From IMG/VR virus record IMGVR_UViG_3300042881_004354, positions 1 to 39,273 of that record: a DNA stretch of 39,273 nucleotides, one strand, 5' to 3'. The DNA comes from a virus. Below are positions 22,804 through 30,271 of this stretch, in pieces. How positions within the stretch are numbered: position 1 is the first letter of the stretch; every line of letters begins with the position of its first letter. The notes below the pieces were generated by a model. That model had not been told where the DNA came from. It was given only the letters and a program-made list of their open reading frames with translations, and searched no databases. The position numbers were made by a program, and so were the translations under genes.

Positions 22804-22818
22804 GGTTTAGTAAAATCA
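22804..22818 (+). promoter_or_regulatory. Dispersed 15-bp motif, copy 7 (variant, reversed)
   Basis: GGTTTAGTAAAATCA on the plus strand, against the direction of transcription. It lies in the 24-bp gap just upstream of the GNAT-like gene (ATG at 22802). Three mismatches from the 15-mer, all in the right half. Confidence 0.4.
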
Positions 22819-22826
22819 CACTAATG

Positions 22827-25139
22827 TCAATCCCCGAAGGCGTCGAGCTTTGCGACAAGGGCGCGGACGGTCAGCGGATAGGGCAAGGTTTGCCGGAGGT
22901 AGATGTCGGCGTCCTCCGAATAGTTGCCCGCCAAGACAACCTCGGTTTCGCCGGAAAAGGGCGGCGGGCTGGAATCCATTGGGTCGTCAAAGTCGCGGGG
23001 ATACATCCAGAGCCATTCGCTGCCGTCGGTGCTGGCCTGCCCGCCCAAGGACTTGAAAAGACTGATTTCCACGCGGTTGATCCGCTTTTTGCGCCCGCGG
23101 GTCGGGCCGTCCTGCATGTCGTAGTCCAACTTCATGGGCTGGAGCAGGCTGGTAAAGGGCAGTCCCACCAGCACCTTGCTGGCTGGTTTGGCCAAGGTGA
23201 TCTGCCCGCCGGAGACAACCGCATTGGGCTGGACGGCCCCGTCGGCCAAAACGCTGACCGTTTTGCCCTCAAGGTATCCCAGTCCGGTGATGACTTGCGC
23301 TGGTGCGCCTTCGTAGCGTCCGGCGCAGTCCAGATACCACCAGTTCTCCTTGGATTCCGCATCGAACTGGGCGCGGAAGTCGGGTTTGAAGCGTTCGATG
23401 TAGCGTTTGGTCTGCCCGTTGATCGTGCGCCGGACAGCAAACCAGACCTCGTCGTCGTCGCTGCCCAGTCCGTAGACGGTGGCCGCGCTTTCAAAGGCTC
23501 CGTCGGTCAAGTGCCGGTGCCACGCAACAACCTCTTGGTCGCGCTCGTAAGACATCCCCACCAGTTGGCCATCGCCGCGCACCGCCCAAAGGACGGCGTC
23601 TGGCTGTTGCTGGAAGGCCACTTCAACCAATTCCCCTTGGGTGACATGCTCGGCCAGCACCGTCAGATCCGGCGCGACCCATCCGTCCTGTTCAAACTTG
23701 TAAACCAGTTCGCGCACCTTGCGCCCGCGGCGCTGGACAAAGAGCAGGACGTCGTTAAGCAGGACGGCCCGCATATACTTCGATCCGTAGCTGGCTTGGC
23801 GTCGGGCGCTGATGTTGGTCGCGGAAAAAGGCTCGCTGTCGGTCGCCCCGCCCACCGTCCATTCGTCGCCGGAGGTGCCGACAATCAACTGCTTCTGCGA
23901 GAAGATCCAGTTGATGCGGTTGCCTTCGTTAGAGGCAATGGTGAAGGACAGCCCGTCGTCCTCCTTGCCGCCCAGTTGGAAGTTTTCAAAGTCATCCACC
24001 TTGCTACACCAGACGGTGTTGGGTTGGCTGCTGGTGCCGCCGAAACACAAACGCTGTTCGTGGAAGGTGACGGTGCGCGGAAATCCGCGCAGGGTGCTGA
24101 AAGCCGCCTCGCTCCACTGGGTGGTTGCGGTGATGACCGATCCCAGCCACTTGTTGACGGTGGCTCCGGCGCTGGTGCCGCTGGCCACGCTGTTGATGGT
24201 GAAGGTGCCGCCGCTGTTGAAGTCGGTGCTTTCAAGAAAGACGCGGGCGTTGGTGTTGCTGGCGTAGTTAAGGATTTGCAGCTTCAGTCCGACGCGCTCG
24301 GTTTCGGTGCCGGTCGCGGTGAAGTTCCGCGCTGTTCCCAAGGAATTAAACTCACGCACTACCTCGTAGGCGGTAAATCCGCTCCCGCCGTTGGCGTCCA
24401 TTTCCTTCTGCGGGATGCGGAGAATGCGGACAGTGCCGATCCATGTGCCTACCGTGGTGATCGTCCAGTCGCCTTGGATGTCGAGGGTTCCGGTCGAGGT
24501 CTTGTTGGCGTCAATGGTTTCGGTGAGTGATCCGCTGGAGCGCGGCCACTGGATGGCCCACTGGCTTCCGACATGACCGGCGGCGAAGGTCGAGGCGCTG
24601 GCGGTCAGCGTGGTGGTGCCGCTCGACGCGCTGGAGGCAATGGTCACCGCGCTGGTGTTCATGTCGCGCAGCGGCGGGTAATCAAAGGCCACGGTGGCCA
24701 GCGTCCAGTTCGTGTCGCTCACGCGGGAGAGCTTGCGCGGGGCGTGGCTCCCGTGGGCCAGATACATGATGTCGTTCAACTGCGCGTATTGAATTTCGCG
24801 CAGATCGTCCTCGGTGTAGGGCGTGACGATTTCCAAGGGCGCACCGCCGGACTGCACCAAGCTGTTGTTGCCCCAGACGCGCAAGTAGAGGTGGCCAAAC
24901 TCCAAAACAAAACGGGTGGTCGTGGAAAAGTTAAAGGGAATCAGTCGGCAGCGCCGGTTGGAGAGCTTGGCTTCGCCCAAGTATTCGGTGCCGCTGCGGC
25001 GGTAAGCGCCCCCGTAGGGCAGGATGACCATGTTTTCCAAGCGTCGGCACCCACTGCGGTATTTGGCGACGTCGGTGCGGGCGTCCATGTAGGGCGACAG
25101 TTCGCCTCCGTTGAACGCGGTAACGAGCAGATTTGGCAT
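22827..25139 (-). CDS. Tail tubular protein B (nozzle), T7 gp12-like, 770 aa
   Basis: A 770-aa protein. The N-terminus LLVTAFNGGELSPYMDARTD and then ENMVILPYGGAYRRSGTEYL is the characteristic opening of podoviral tail tubular protein B. Further features are TFHEQRLCFGGTSSQPNTVW, WIFSQKQLIVGTSGDEWTVG and VRELVYKFEQDGWVAPDLTV, all of the beta-propeller platform of this family. The length is close to T7 gp12. It would form the nozzle below the tail adaptor (gp11-like product, next gene upstream) and hold the fibres. Confidence 0.92.
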   Translation of the reverse strand: MPNLLVTAFNGGELSPYMDARTDVAKYRSGCRRLENMVILPYGGAYRRSGTEYLGEAKLSNRRCRLIPFNFSTTTRFVLEFGHLYLRVWGNNSLVQSGGAPLEIVTPYTEDDLREIQYAQLNDIMYLAHGSHAPRKLSRVSDTNWTLATVAFDYPPLRDMNTSAVTIASSASSGTTTLTASASTFAAGHVGSQWAIQWPRSSGSLTETIDANKTSTGTLDIQGDWTITTVGTWIGTVRILRIPQKEMDANGGSGFTAYEVVREFNSLGTARNFTATGTETERVGLKLQILNYASNTNARVFLESTDFNSGGTFTINSVASGTSAGATVNKWLGSVITATTQWSEAAFSTLRGFPRTVTFHEQRLCFGGTSSQPNTVWCSKVDDFENFQLGGKEDDGLSFTIASNEGNRINWIFSQKQLIVGTSGDEWTVGGATDSEPFSATNISARRQASYGSKYMRAVLLNDVLLFVQRRGRKVRELVYKFEQDGWVAPDLTVLAEHVTQGELVEVAFQQQPDAVLWAVRGDGQLVGMSYERDQEVVAWHRHLTDGAFESAATVYGLGSDDDEVWFAVRRTINGQTKRYIERFKPDFRAQFDAESKENWWYLDCAGRYEGAPAQVITGLGYLEGKTVSVLADGAVQPNAVVSGGQITLAKPASKVLVGLPFTSLLQPMKLDYDMQDGPTRGRKKRINRVEISLFKSLGGQASTDGSEWLWMYPRDFDDPMDSSPPPFSGETEVVLAGNYSEDADIYLRQTLPYPLTVRALVAKLDAFGD

Positions 25140-25142
25140 GGC

Positions 25143-25748
25143 CTATTGGCTGGACGGAAACTTGGTGTAGCGGGCGGCGACAAGGTCGCTGTTCGTCCAC
25201 GGCATCTTGCGGCGCAAACGCTCCTCAAAGGCGTCGGCCATGCGGGCCTTGGGGCCGGTGATGGCTTCGTATTCTTGCAGCAGTTCCTGCGGCATGTTCC
25301 GGCTTCCGGTCAGCGGGCCTGCCAGACGCGAGGCCAGCATGGTGGCCAGCGCATGGACAAAGAGCGGGTGGTAGAACGATCCGTCCTCCACGCGGGCGAC
25401 ATACCGGATGTTGGCCTCCTCGGCGTTGGTCAGCAACTGGTCGCCTTCGACGCTGAACTCCCCCAGCCTCTCGTTCGGCTCGTAGCCGTTGAGTTGGACG
25501 ACGCGCAGGCAATCGACCGGCAACTGGTAGGCGCTCTCCCACTCGCTCTGCGGGGCGGTGGCCAGCTTGTTGAGCGCGGAGCGTCGCATGGCGAAGTTCC
25601 AGCGATGGGACTGCAAGACCTCGTCGCGGGTTTGAGCGAAGAAACGGTTGCAAAACTGGGCCTGCTTGCTGTCGTCGGTCAGCGCCATGATCGGGCTGAT
25701 GCCCAGCTTGGCCAAAGCCAAGTTGCAGATGGAGGTTTCGTCGGCCAT
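25143..25748 (-). CDS. Tail tubular protein A (adaptor), T7 gp11-like, 201 aa
   Basis: A 201-aa protein. The N-terminus TSICNLALAKLGISPI followed by FCNRFFAQTRDEVLQSHRWN is the conserved signature of podoviral tail tubular protein A, which forms the ring between portal and nozzle. Its size matches the family. It begins 10 bases downstream of a predicted intrinsic terminator that separates it from the head genes, so its expression probably relies on read-through. The nozzle gene follows after 3 bases. Confidence 0.9.
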   Translation of the reverse strand: MADETSICNLALAKLGISPIMALTDDSKQAQFCNRFFAQTRDEVLQSHRWNFAMRRSALNKLATAPQSEWESAYQLPVDCLRVVQLNGYEPNERLGEFSVEGDQLLTNAEEANIRYVARVEDGSFYHPLFVHALATMLASRLAGPLTGSRNMPQELLQEYEAITGPKARMADAFEERLRRKMPWTNSDLVAARYTKFPSSQ

Positions 25749-25757
25749 GAAAGTTAG

Positions 25758-25791
25758 AAAAAGGTGGCAGGCGTTTATTCGCGGCCTGCCA
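25758..25791 (-). terminator. Intrinsic terminator between head and tail genes
   Basis: In the transcript direction: TGGCAGGC, an 11-base loop, GCCTGCCA, then CC and TTTTTC. The 8-bp stem is GC-rich and is followed within two bases by five T. It sits 14 bases after the stop of the 155-aa head protein. A terminator just after the capsid genes recalls the Tphi position in T7 and would give more capsid than tail transcript. Confidence 0.75.
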
Positions 25792-25804
25792 GCGCGTTAA
25801 TCAG

Positions 25805-26272
25805 TTACAGCTTGTAGGCAATGAGGAAGCTGATTTTCTTCCCTGCGGTCACCGCATTGGTGCGGGTGATCGCGGCGACCACACGCTGGGTGGCCTCGGT
25901 GACAGTGTGCCGCGGCAGGACGCTGGCGGTCACGTTAGCCGTGACTGCCGCGGAACCTGCGGTGCTGCTGTTGACACTGATGCTGGTGGCACTGTAGCGG
26001 TCGGCGTCAACGGCATCCCCGATGGTGGGGATGGCGATAACGGAACCGCCCATGCTCGCCTCGTTGGAGACGCGCCAGAGTTCCGGCAACGGCGTTGCGC
26101 CCACGGGCAGAACGGCAACTTCGATGTTGTCGCCGCTCGCGGCTTCGGTGCCGGTGGTGGTGTAGGTCGCTTCCGCGTAGCGGATGTCACCGTGGGTGAG
26201 ATCAGCCGAATTGCGGTTGCGGACGTTGAGCGTCAGATTTTCTGGCGCGATGTCGGTGTAGAAGGTAGCCAT
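25805..26272 (-). CDS. Probable head decoration/minor head protein, 155 aa
   Basis: A 155-aa beta-rich protein starting MATFYTDIAPENLTLNVRNR. It is rich in Ala, Thr, Ser and Val and low in Lys. It follows the capsid gene after 25 bases, with a good AAGGAG RBS 12 bases upstream of its ATG, and precedes the terminator, so it should be made in large amounts. This supports a capsid-decoration or minor head role. I do not recognise a named family. Confidence 0.7.
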   Translation of the reverse strand: MATFYTDIAPENLTLNVRNRNSADLTHGDIRYAEATYTTTGTEAASGDNIEVAVLPVGATPLPELWRVSNEASMGGSVIAIPTIGDAVDADRYSATSISVNSSTAGSAAVTANVTASVLPRHTVTEATQRVVAAITRTNAVTAGKKISFLIAYKL

Positions 26273-26297
26273 GTTGGTTGTTCTCCTTGGTTAGTTG

Positions 26298-27203
26298 TTA
26301 GAGGACTTCGTCACACGGGACTTCGACGACTTTGGCTTCCTGCATGCGCGTTGCGCCCAAAGAGGCGACAGTGCGGATCTGCAAGGCGTGGCTCTTGTCG
26401 GCACGGATATCGACATGCACTTTGCGTCCCGCGTCGGCCAGCTTGATGCCGGACTTGACGTAGGCGAAGCATGTGCGGACGCCGGTTCCACTCGCGTAGG
26501 GCAAGAGGCTGGAAGCAACACGGCGGAAGGTGAATCCCATGAACGTGTTGATCTCGCCGTTGACCAAGGCGCGAACGGTGTTGAAGTCGCCGCTGGTCAC
26601 CTCGGTCGTGCGGAGCAAATCTTGGATTTGCTTGGCGCTGACGACCATGATGCGCGGGTCACTGTCATCAACTTCAGCGTTGGTGAGCAAGAACGCCGCT
26701 TGACGCAGCTTGGCGATGGTGAGGCCACTGTTGGCCGCGGAGCCGGTTTCGACGTAATCGACGCCGATCTTCTGTCCAGAGGGCAGAGCGGTCGGCGTGA
26801 CTCCGGTTTCTCCGGTGTAGGCGGTGCCAAGGGCGGCATCGATGATCACCTTGTCGGCGGTGCGGGCATAGGCGGCGGCGTGATTCGCAACCGTCTCGCT
26901 CTGGGGAAGGCTGACCTCGCCCAGATACTCGCTGTCCCACTCGTCGAACAACGTGGCGTGTTCAAACGGATAGGGGCGAAGCCAGCGTTTGGCCAAGGCC
27001 ACATCGCTGATGTTGGTGTCGGCTGCGCGGCTGGTGATGCGTTGCATCTCCACTGCGCCCATTTGATTGTAGGATTTCTCCTTGCCGCGGACTGTCTCGA
27101 CGGAAACGTATTCGCGCAGCTTGGAAAGTTTCTGCTGAAGCAGATGCTCCCAGTTGCTGGAGAACTCCGTCGTGAAGTATTGCGGAATTTGTGATACGGG
27201 CAT
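26298..27203 (-). CDS. Major capsid protein, 301 aa
   Basis: A 301-aa protein. The N-terminus (ISQ-type start, YFTTEFSSNWEHLLQQKLSK) has the helical arm. The body carries TSRAADTNISDVALAKRWLR, DEWDSEYLGEVSLPQSETV, RIMVVSAKQIQDLLRTTEVT and GFTFRRVASSLLP, the pattern of a small HK97-fold capsid family found in temperate and lytic podoviruses. A Shine-Dalgarno AGGAG lies 6 bases before the ATG, the clearest in the window, in keeping with high expression. A perfect copy of the dispersed 15-bp motif abuts this RBS on its upstream side. Upstream is a 344-bp region packed with repeats. Confidence 0.88.
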   Translation of the reverse strand: MPVSQIPQYFTTEFSSNWEHLLQQKLSKLREYVSVETVRGKEKSYNQMGAVEMQRITSRAADTNISDVALAKRWLRPYPFEHATLFDEWDSEYLGEVSLPQSETVANHAAAYARTADKVIIDAALGTAYTGETGVTPTALPSGQKIGVDYVETGSAANSGLTIAKLRQAAFLLTNAEVDDSDPRIMVVSAKQIQDLLRTTEVTSGDFNTVRALVNGEINTFMGFTFRRVASSLLPYASGTGVRTCFAYVKSGIKLADAGRKVHVDIRADKSHALQIRTVASLGATRMQEAKVVEVPCDEVL

Positions 27204-27216
27204 AACTAACTCCTTT

Positions 27217-27231
27217 GGTTTTGACTAAACC
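27217..27231 (-). promoter_or_regulatory. Dispersed 15-bp motif, copy 8 (perfect)
   Basis: GGTTTAGTCAAAACC in the gene direction, a perfect match, directly upstream of the capsid Shine-Dalgarno sequence. A protein bound here would sit between any capsid promoter and the gene. Confidence 0.75.
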
Positions 27232-27395
27232 GGCGTCGTGCCGATCTCGTCGGGTTGATTGGTTGTGGTGTCCTCGGCGCTACCGATTATCCGCGAACGC
27301 GGGTCGTCGGCCTTGGGCTGCCGTCGGACAGGCTCCACAAGGAGTTGTCTGCCTAACTGTGCGCGAGAATTGCGCTGCGCCGGAAGTGGCGCAAG

Positions 27396-27410
27396 GGTTT
27401 AGTCAAAAAA
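27396..27410 (+). promoter_or_regulatory. Dispersed 15-bp motif, copy 9 (reversed)
   Basis: GGTTTAGTCAAAAAA on the plus strand, with the exact 12-mer core, 164 bp from copy 8 and facing it. The preceding bases are GTGGCGCAA (27386-27394), also found near copies 4 and 11. A facing pair flanking a promoter-sized interval would suit looping by one repressor. Confidence 0.65.
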
Positions 27411-27547
27411 GTTTCGGGCTTTTGTGTATAGCAAAACGCCGTTCGGTATACACAACGTGTCGATGCCTTAAACATAATGCACACAAAGTGTCGAAATCTG
27501 TGCAAACCGTCGGCGCTTTTGCACAAATCATGTCACTTTGTGATAAT

Positions 27548-27700
27548 TCACCGCATGTTTAGAGCGATGTAGAGGAACGCGAAGTTGCTGGCCATGTATC
27601 CGGCAAAAACCGCCGACATGGGGTAGTTGCCTTGCATGTAAAAACCCACCGCCGTCCAGCCGTAGCAGATTGTGCAGATAAGTAGCGGGACAAAGGTCAC
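27548..27700 (-). CDS. Small membrane protein, 50 aa
   Basis: A 50-aa protein read from a GTG start: VTFVPLLICTICYGWTAVGF, then a short NYPM turn and a second hydrophobic segment AGYMASNFAFLYIALNM. Two transmembrane helices fill nearly the whole protein. The GTG overlaps the stop of the metalloprotease-like gene (GTGA), the arrangement used throughout this genome, which supports translation. It could be a second holin or antiholin or a head-gene passenger. The family is unknown. Confidence 0.65.
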   Translation of the reverse strand: MTFVPLLICTICYGWTAVGFYMQGNYPMSAVFAGYMASNFAFLYIALNMR

Positions 27701-27987
27701 CCGATGACTCCGTCGTTGTGCCGCGCCAGCCAGCCACAGACCTCGCTAACCAGACGCCCGATCTCGTCTACGCACTCCTCGTCCAAGTCAAACAGGCGGG
27801 CGTGGATTAGTTCGTGGCAGGCCAATTCGATGCCGCGGTGACTGATAGCGTCGGGATGGATGTAGATCGTGCGGTCGTCCTTCACGCACAACCCGTCGTG
27901 GGTCACGCGGGCCGGTGGGCGCTGAATCTTGATCCGCCACGGTTTGCCGTCGATCGCGACACGCTTTGTGGGGATGCGGCGGCTCAT
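27697..27987 (-). CDS. HExxH-type small metalloprotease-like protein, 96 aa
   Basis: A 96-aa protein. Residues 55-62 read ELACHELIH, giving the zinc-protease motif H58-E59-x2-H62, followed by ARLFDLDEECVDEIG with acidic residues that could supply the third ligand. A preceding strand (TIYIHPDAISHRGI) fits SprT/ImmA-like minimal metallopeptidases. Similar short HExxH proteins occur beside head genes of podoviruses. Head protein maturation or cleavage of a host regulator are both possible. The ATG at 27987 overlaps the previous stop (ATGA). Confidence 0.72.
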   Translation of the reverse strand: MSRRIPTKRVAIDGKPWRIKIQRPPARVTHDGLCVKDDRTIYIHPDAISHRGIELACHELIHARLFDLDEECVDEIGRLVSEVCGWLARHNDGVIG

Positions 27988-28238
27988 TTGAGTCGGTAAT
28001 GAGGGATGGGTCGGGTGACGCTGCCGGAAGTTATCCGGAACGTCTTGCGCTCGCACCGGCCCTCGGCCACGGCGCGGCAGAGCATGGCACCCACCGTGGG
28101 GGTGGCCTTGCCCAGCTTGGCCGCTATTTCCTTGGGGGTGAGCCAGCCCTCCGGCACCTCGTCCACTTGCTTGGGCGTGGCCAAGGCCGCGGCCCACGCG
28201 GCGGCGGCAATTTGCTCGGCGGTCAGCGGCCTTTTCAC
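27984..28238 (-). CDS. Winged-helix DNA-binding protein, 84 aa
   Basis: An 84-aa protein from a GTG start. Residues 1-25 are an Ala-rich helix. Residues 30-60 (PEGWLTPKEIAAKLGKATPT followed by VGAMLCRAVAEGRCERKTF) form a clear helix-turn-helix and the beginning of a wing, as in MarR/phage regulatory winged helices. The GTG overlaps the phosphoesterase stop (GTGA). It sits just upstream of the repeat-rich capsid control region, with only two genes between, so it is a candidate regulator of late genes and one candidate for binding the dispersed motif. That link is inference. Confidence 0.7.
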   Translation of the reverse strand: MKRPLTAEQIAAAAWAAALATPKQVDEVPEGWLTPKEIAAKLGKATPTVGAMLCRAVAEGRCERKTFRITSGSVTRPIPHYRLK

Positions 28239-29050
28239 AGATCTGCAACCTCCGGTGCGGGCGGGTTGAAATGCAGATTGTGGACATTGGGCAGTGCGCC
28301 CTCCGGCTGGTTGCGCCAGTCCAGCACCATCATGCTGGGACGCGGGATCGCATCCGGCACCACCTTGTGGGCGTGCCTTGTCAGAAACTGCCATCCGCCG
28401 GTAATGCCCAGCATGGACGCCCCGTCGCTAAACCATCCGCCGCAATGGCGGTGGGCGCGAAGAAAGACCTTGGCGGGTTCGTGACCGGCACGAAGCGAGT
28501 TGAGGCGGGCGTTGCCCATCGCAATCGACATGGCGGTGGCCTCCAAGTAGGCGCGGCTGGTCACGCCAATGTGGTGGGTGGCGTCTACCAGTGTGCCATG
28601 AATACGGAACAGCCACTTCTCGCGGGCCACACCGTCCTTGGCTCCGATCAAGCGGGCCAGATACGATTCAATCTCGTGGGTGTGGCACTCGGTGCCTTTG
28701 ACCACCAGCGTCTGCGCGGCGGCTTGGGACAAGAGGCGCAGGGATTCCGCGGCCATCTTGCAGTGCAGTTCGATCAAGGTGGCGACGACCTCCGGCGACT
28801 TGTGGTGGATGCCCTCGGTGGCATCGCCGTTGCAAAGCAGCACAAAAGGATCGCTGCCCACAATCTCCGACACTTGGGCCTGTGCCTCCTGCCACTTTTC
28901 CCAGAGCCACGCTTGGTGGAGGTTTTTGCCGAAGCCGATGGTGTTGCCGTTGATGCTTTCGCTATCCGGCGGCATCAACCCTACGCTCGACCCGCAATGC
29001 AGATCGCTGACGACGACCAGCAACTGCGGGCGTGATGGTTTTTTAGACAT
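28235..29050 (-). CDS. Calcineurin-like metallophosphoesterase, 271 aa
   Basis: A 271-aa protein with the metallophosphoesterase motif order: SDLHCGS (Asp16, His18), LLCNGDATEG (NGD), a GNH-like KGTECHTHE where Asn is replaced by Thr, DATHHIG and a final VFLRAHRHCGG. Two metal ions would be held by these residues. The substrate cannot be read. Phage enzymes of this type include nucleases, cyclic-nucleotide or cyclic-oligonucleotide phosphodiesterases and end-processing enzymes. It lies between scaffold and capsid modules, an unusual place, so a counter-defence role is possible but unproven. The changed GNH motif deserves attention. Confidence 0.8.
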   Translation of the reverse strand: MSKKPSRPQLLVVVSDLHCGSSVGLMPPDSESINGNTIGFGKNLHQAWLWEKWQEAQAQVSEIVGSDPFVLLCNGDATEGIHHKSPEVVATLIELHCKMAAESLRLLSQAAAQTLVVKGTECHTHEIESYLARLIGAKDGVAREKWLFRIHGTLVDATHHIGVTSRAYLEATAMSIAMGNARLNSLRAGHEPAKVFLRAHRHCGGWFSDGASMLGITGGWQFLTRHAHKVVPDAIPRPSMMVLDWRNQPEGALPNVHNLHFNPPAPEVADL

Positions 29051-29072
29051 GGTATGTCGATTAGTGAGCCAA

Positions 29073-29942
29073 TTACGCGCTCGTCAGCATCCGGCGCACT
29101 TGGTCAACCACCTCCGCGTCACCCTCTTGGTAGCGACCGTAGAGCGGGTTGGATGCGTTGGTCATAATGTCCCGTGCGCGGGCGCGGGTGCTGCTCGCTC
29201 CGGTCTGGTCACCGGCTACCAGCTTGTCGTCGGAGAGCTTCTCCGCGAGGCTGACGATGGCCTTGACCACTTGCGGATCGACAAACCCTTGGGACGTCGG
29301 ATCGACTCCGGCGGTCACCGCGGCGCGGCGGGCCAGTTCGATCTTCTCCGGCATCTTGTCGCCCCAAACCTTTTGCAGTTCGGCCCGTCCGGTTTCCAGT
29401 TGGGTTTCGATCATCTGGGCGGCGGCTTGGTTCATCAAAGACGCCCGCTCCATGTCGAACTTCATCAGTTCGGTCATCGCGCTGGCGGGGATGTTGTGCT
29501 TGTAGGCGAGTTCCGCGGCGCGTTTGGCCACGCCTTCATCCCAGAAAACTCCCTCCGGCAGTTGCTCCGGCTTGAGGTTGTAGGCTTCGGGCGAATCGGG
29601 AACGCCGATGGCCTTGCGGTAGGCGGCAACTTCCTCCGGCGTGGACTTTTCGCTGGGAGGAACGATGGCGTTGGCCTTCTTGCCCAAGAGTTGCTCCAGC
29701 CCTTGGTAGGACTTGGAAAGGCTTTCAACGTCAGCCTTGTCGTTGCGCCAGAACTTCTCCGGTAGCCATTCGGGCTTTTCGGTTACTGCGGGCGCTGGCG
29801 CGTCGGTAACGCTGGCAGGCGCACTGGAAAGGAGTGTCCCTTCCGTTGTGGTGTTGAGGTTAGCAGCGGGTGCGGTGGACGCGGGAACAGCGGCGCTGTC
29901 CGCGGTGGTGCTGGTTTCGGAGGTGGTGGTTGCATCAGTCAT
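29073..29942 (-). CDS. Scaffolding protein, 289 aa
   Basis: A 289-aa acidic protein. Residues 1-55 are low-complexity Thr/Ala/Ser/Pro, then EKPEWLPEKFWRNDKADVES with SLSKSYQGLEQLLGKKANAI, the typical opening of podoviral and siphoviral scaffold proteins (PExxPEKFxxxDxxxxxxALxxSYxxLE). The remainder is helical, including AQMIETQLETGRAELQKVWG. The location between portal and capsid fits. It would guide capsid assembly inside the prohead and then leave. A copy of the dispersed motif lies 19 bases before the ATG. Confidence 0.88.
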   Translation of the reverse strand: MTDATTTSETSTTADSAAVPASTAPAANLNTTTEGTLLSSAPASVTDAPAPAVTEKPEWLPEKFWRNDKADVESLSKSYQGLEQLLGKKANAIVPPSEKSTPEEVAAYRKAIGVPDSPEAYNLKPEQLPEGVFWDEGVAKRAAELAYKHNIPASAMTELMKFDMERASLMNQAAAQMIETQLETGRAELQKVWGDKMPEKIELARRAAVTAGVDPTSQGFVDPQVVKAIVSLAEKLSDDKLVAGDQTGASSTRARARDIMTNASNPLYGRYQEGDAEVVDQVRRMLTSA

Positions 29943-29961
29943 GGTGGTGTTGGTTGGTTGG

Positions 29962-29976
29962 TGTTTTGACTAAACC
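29962..29976 (-). promoter_or_regulatory. Dispersed 15-bp motif, copy 10
   Basis: GGTTTAGTCAAAACA in the gene direction with the exact 12-mer core, 19 bases upstream of the scaffold ATG and 4 bases after the stop of the 96-aa gene. One mismatch to the 15-mer. Confidence 0.7.
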
Positions 29977-29980
29977 GCGT

Positions 29981-30271
29981 TTAGCGGAGAACTTCGGTGG
30001 AGGGCCGCTCGACGTCGGCATCTCCGACGACAGGCAGCGAAAGTTTGTGTTCGACGAAAAGGATGACCTCGCGCTGGCCGTCACGCACCGCGGCGGCGAT
30101 GGGATCAAACGGACGTCCCAGCGTGCGCTCAAAAGCAGGCCGGTTCATGCGGAAGTAAGCGCGAAGGTTGTCGAGGACAACGCGCCCGTCTTCGTTGTCG
30201 AAGCAGCGGTGGTAAGCGTTGTTAATGCGCTGAAGCGACTTGCTGCGCTCCAGTTCTTTGTCGGTGGTCAT
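29981..30271 (-). CDS. Bbp19-like head-module protein, 96 aa
   Basis: A 96-aa protein: SKSLQRINNAYHRCFDNEDG, then RVVLDNLRAYFRMNRPAF and DPIAAAVRDGQREVILFVEH. This spacing of a helical Y..CF, VL..L, and DP..AA..DGqReVv..I motif is that of the small Bbp19-like protein family found next to the portal gene in many podoviruses and siphoviruses. The function is unknown, presumably head assembly. The ATG at 30271 overlaps the portal stop. Confidence 0.75.
   Translation of the reverse strand: MTTDKELERSKSLQRINNAYHRCFDNEDGRVVLDNLRAYFRMNRPAFERTLGRPFDPIAAAVRDGQREVILFVEHKLSLPVVGDADVERPSTEVLR

Larger units (their letters stand above)
27204..27547. promoter_or_regulatory. Repeat-rich control region upstream of the capsid gene
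   Basis: A 344-bp gap without a convincing gene. It holds two copies of the dispersed motif facing each other (27217-27231 and 27396-27410). Inverted repeats are TTGTGTATA/TATACACAA (27422-27430 and 27447-27455) and TGTGCAAA/TTTGCACA (near 27500-27525). The direct repeat ACACAA(C/A)GTGTCGA starts at 27450 and 27481, 31 bp apart. Short palindromes ACAC-AAA-GTGT (27481-27491) and TCAC-TTT-GTGA (27533-27543) are also present. The right half is AT-rich. It probably holds the promoter and operators for the capsid transcript, but I find no clear -35/-10 pair. A plus-strand open frame across it looks spurious. Confidence 0.6.

Noticed and set aside
27215-27562. Plus-strand frame of 115 codons across the capsid control region
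   Set aside because: The composition is unlike a protein, it has no RBS, it runs through the inverted repeats and its direction opposes all neighbours.
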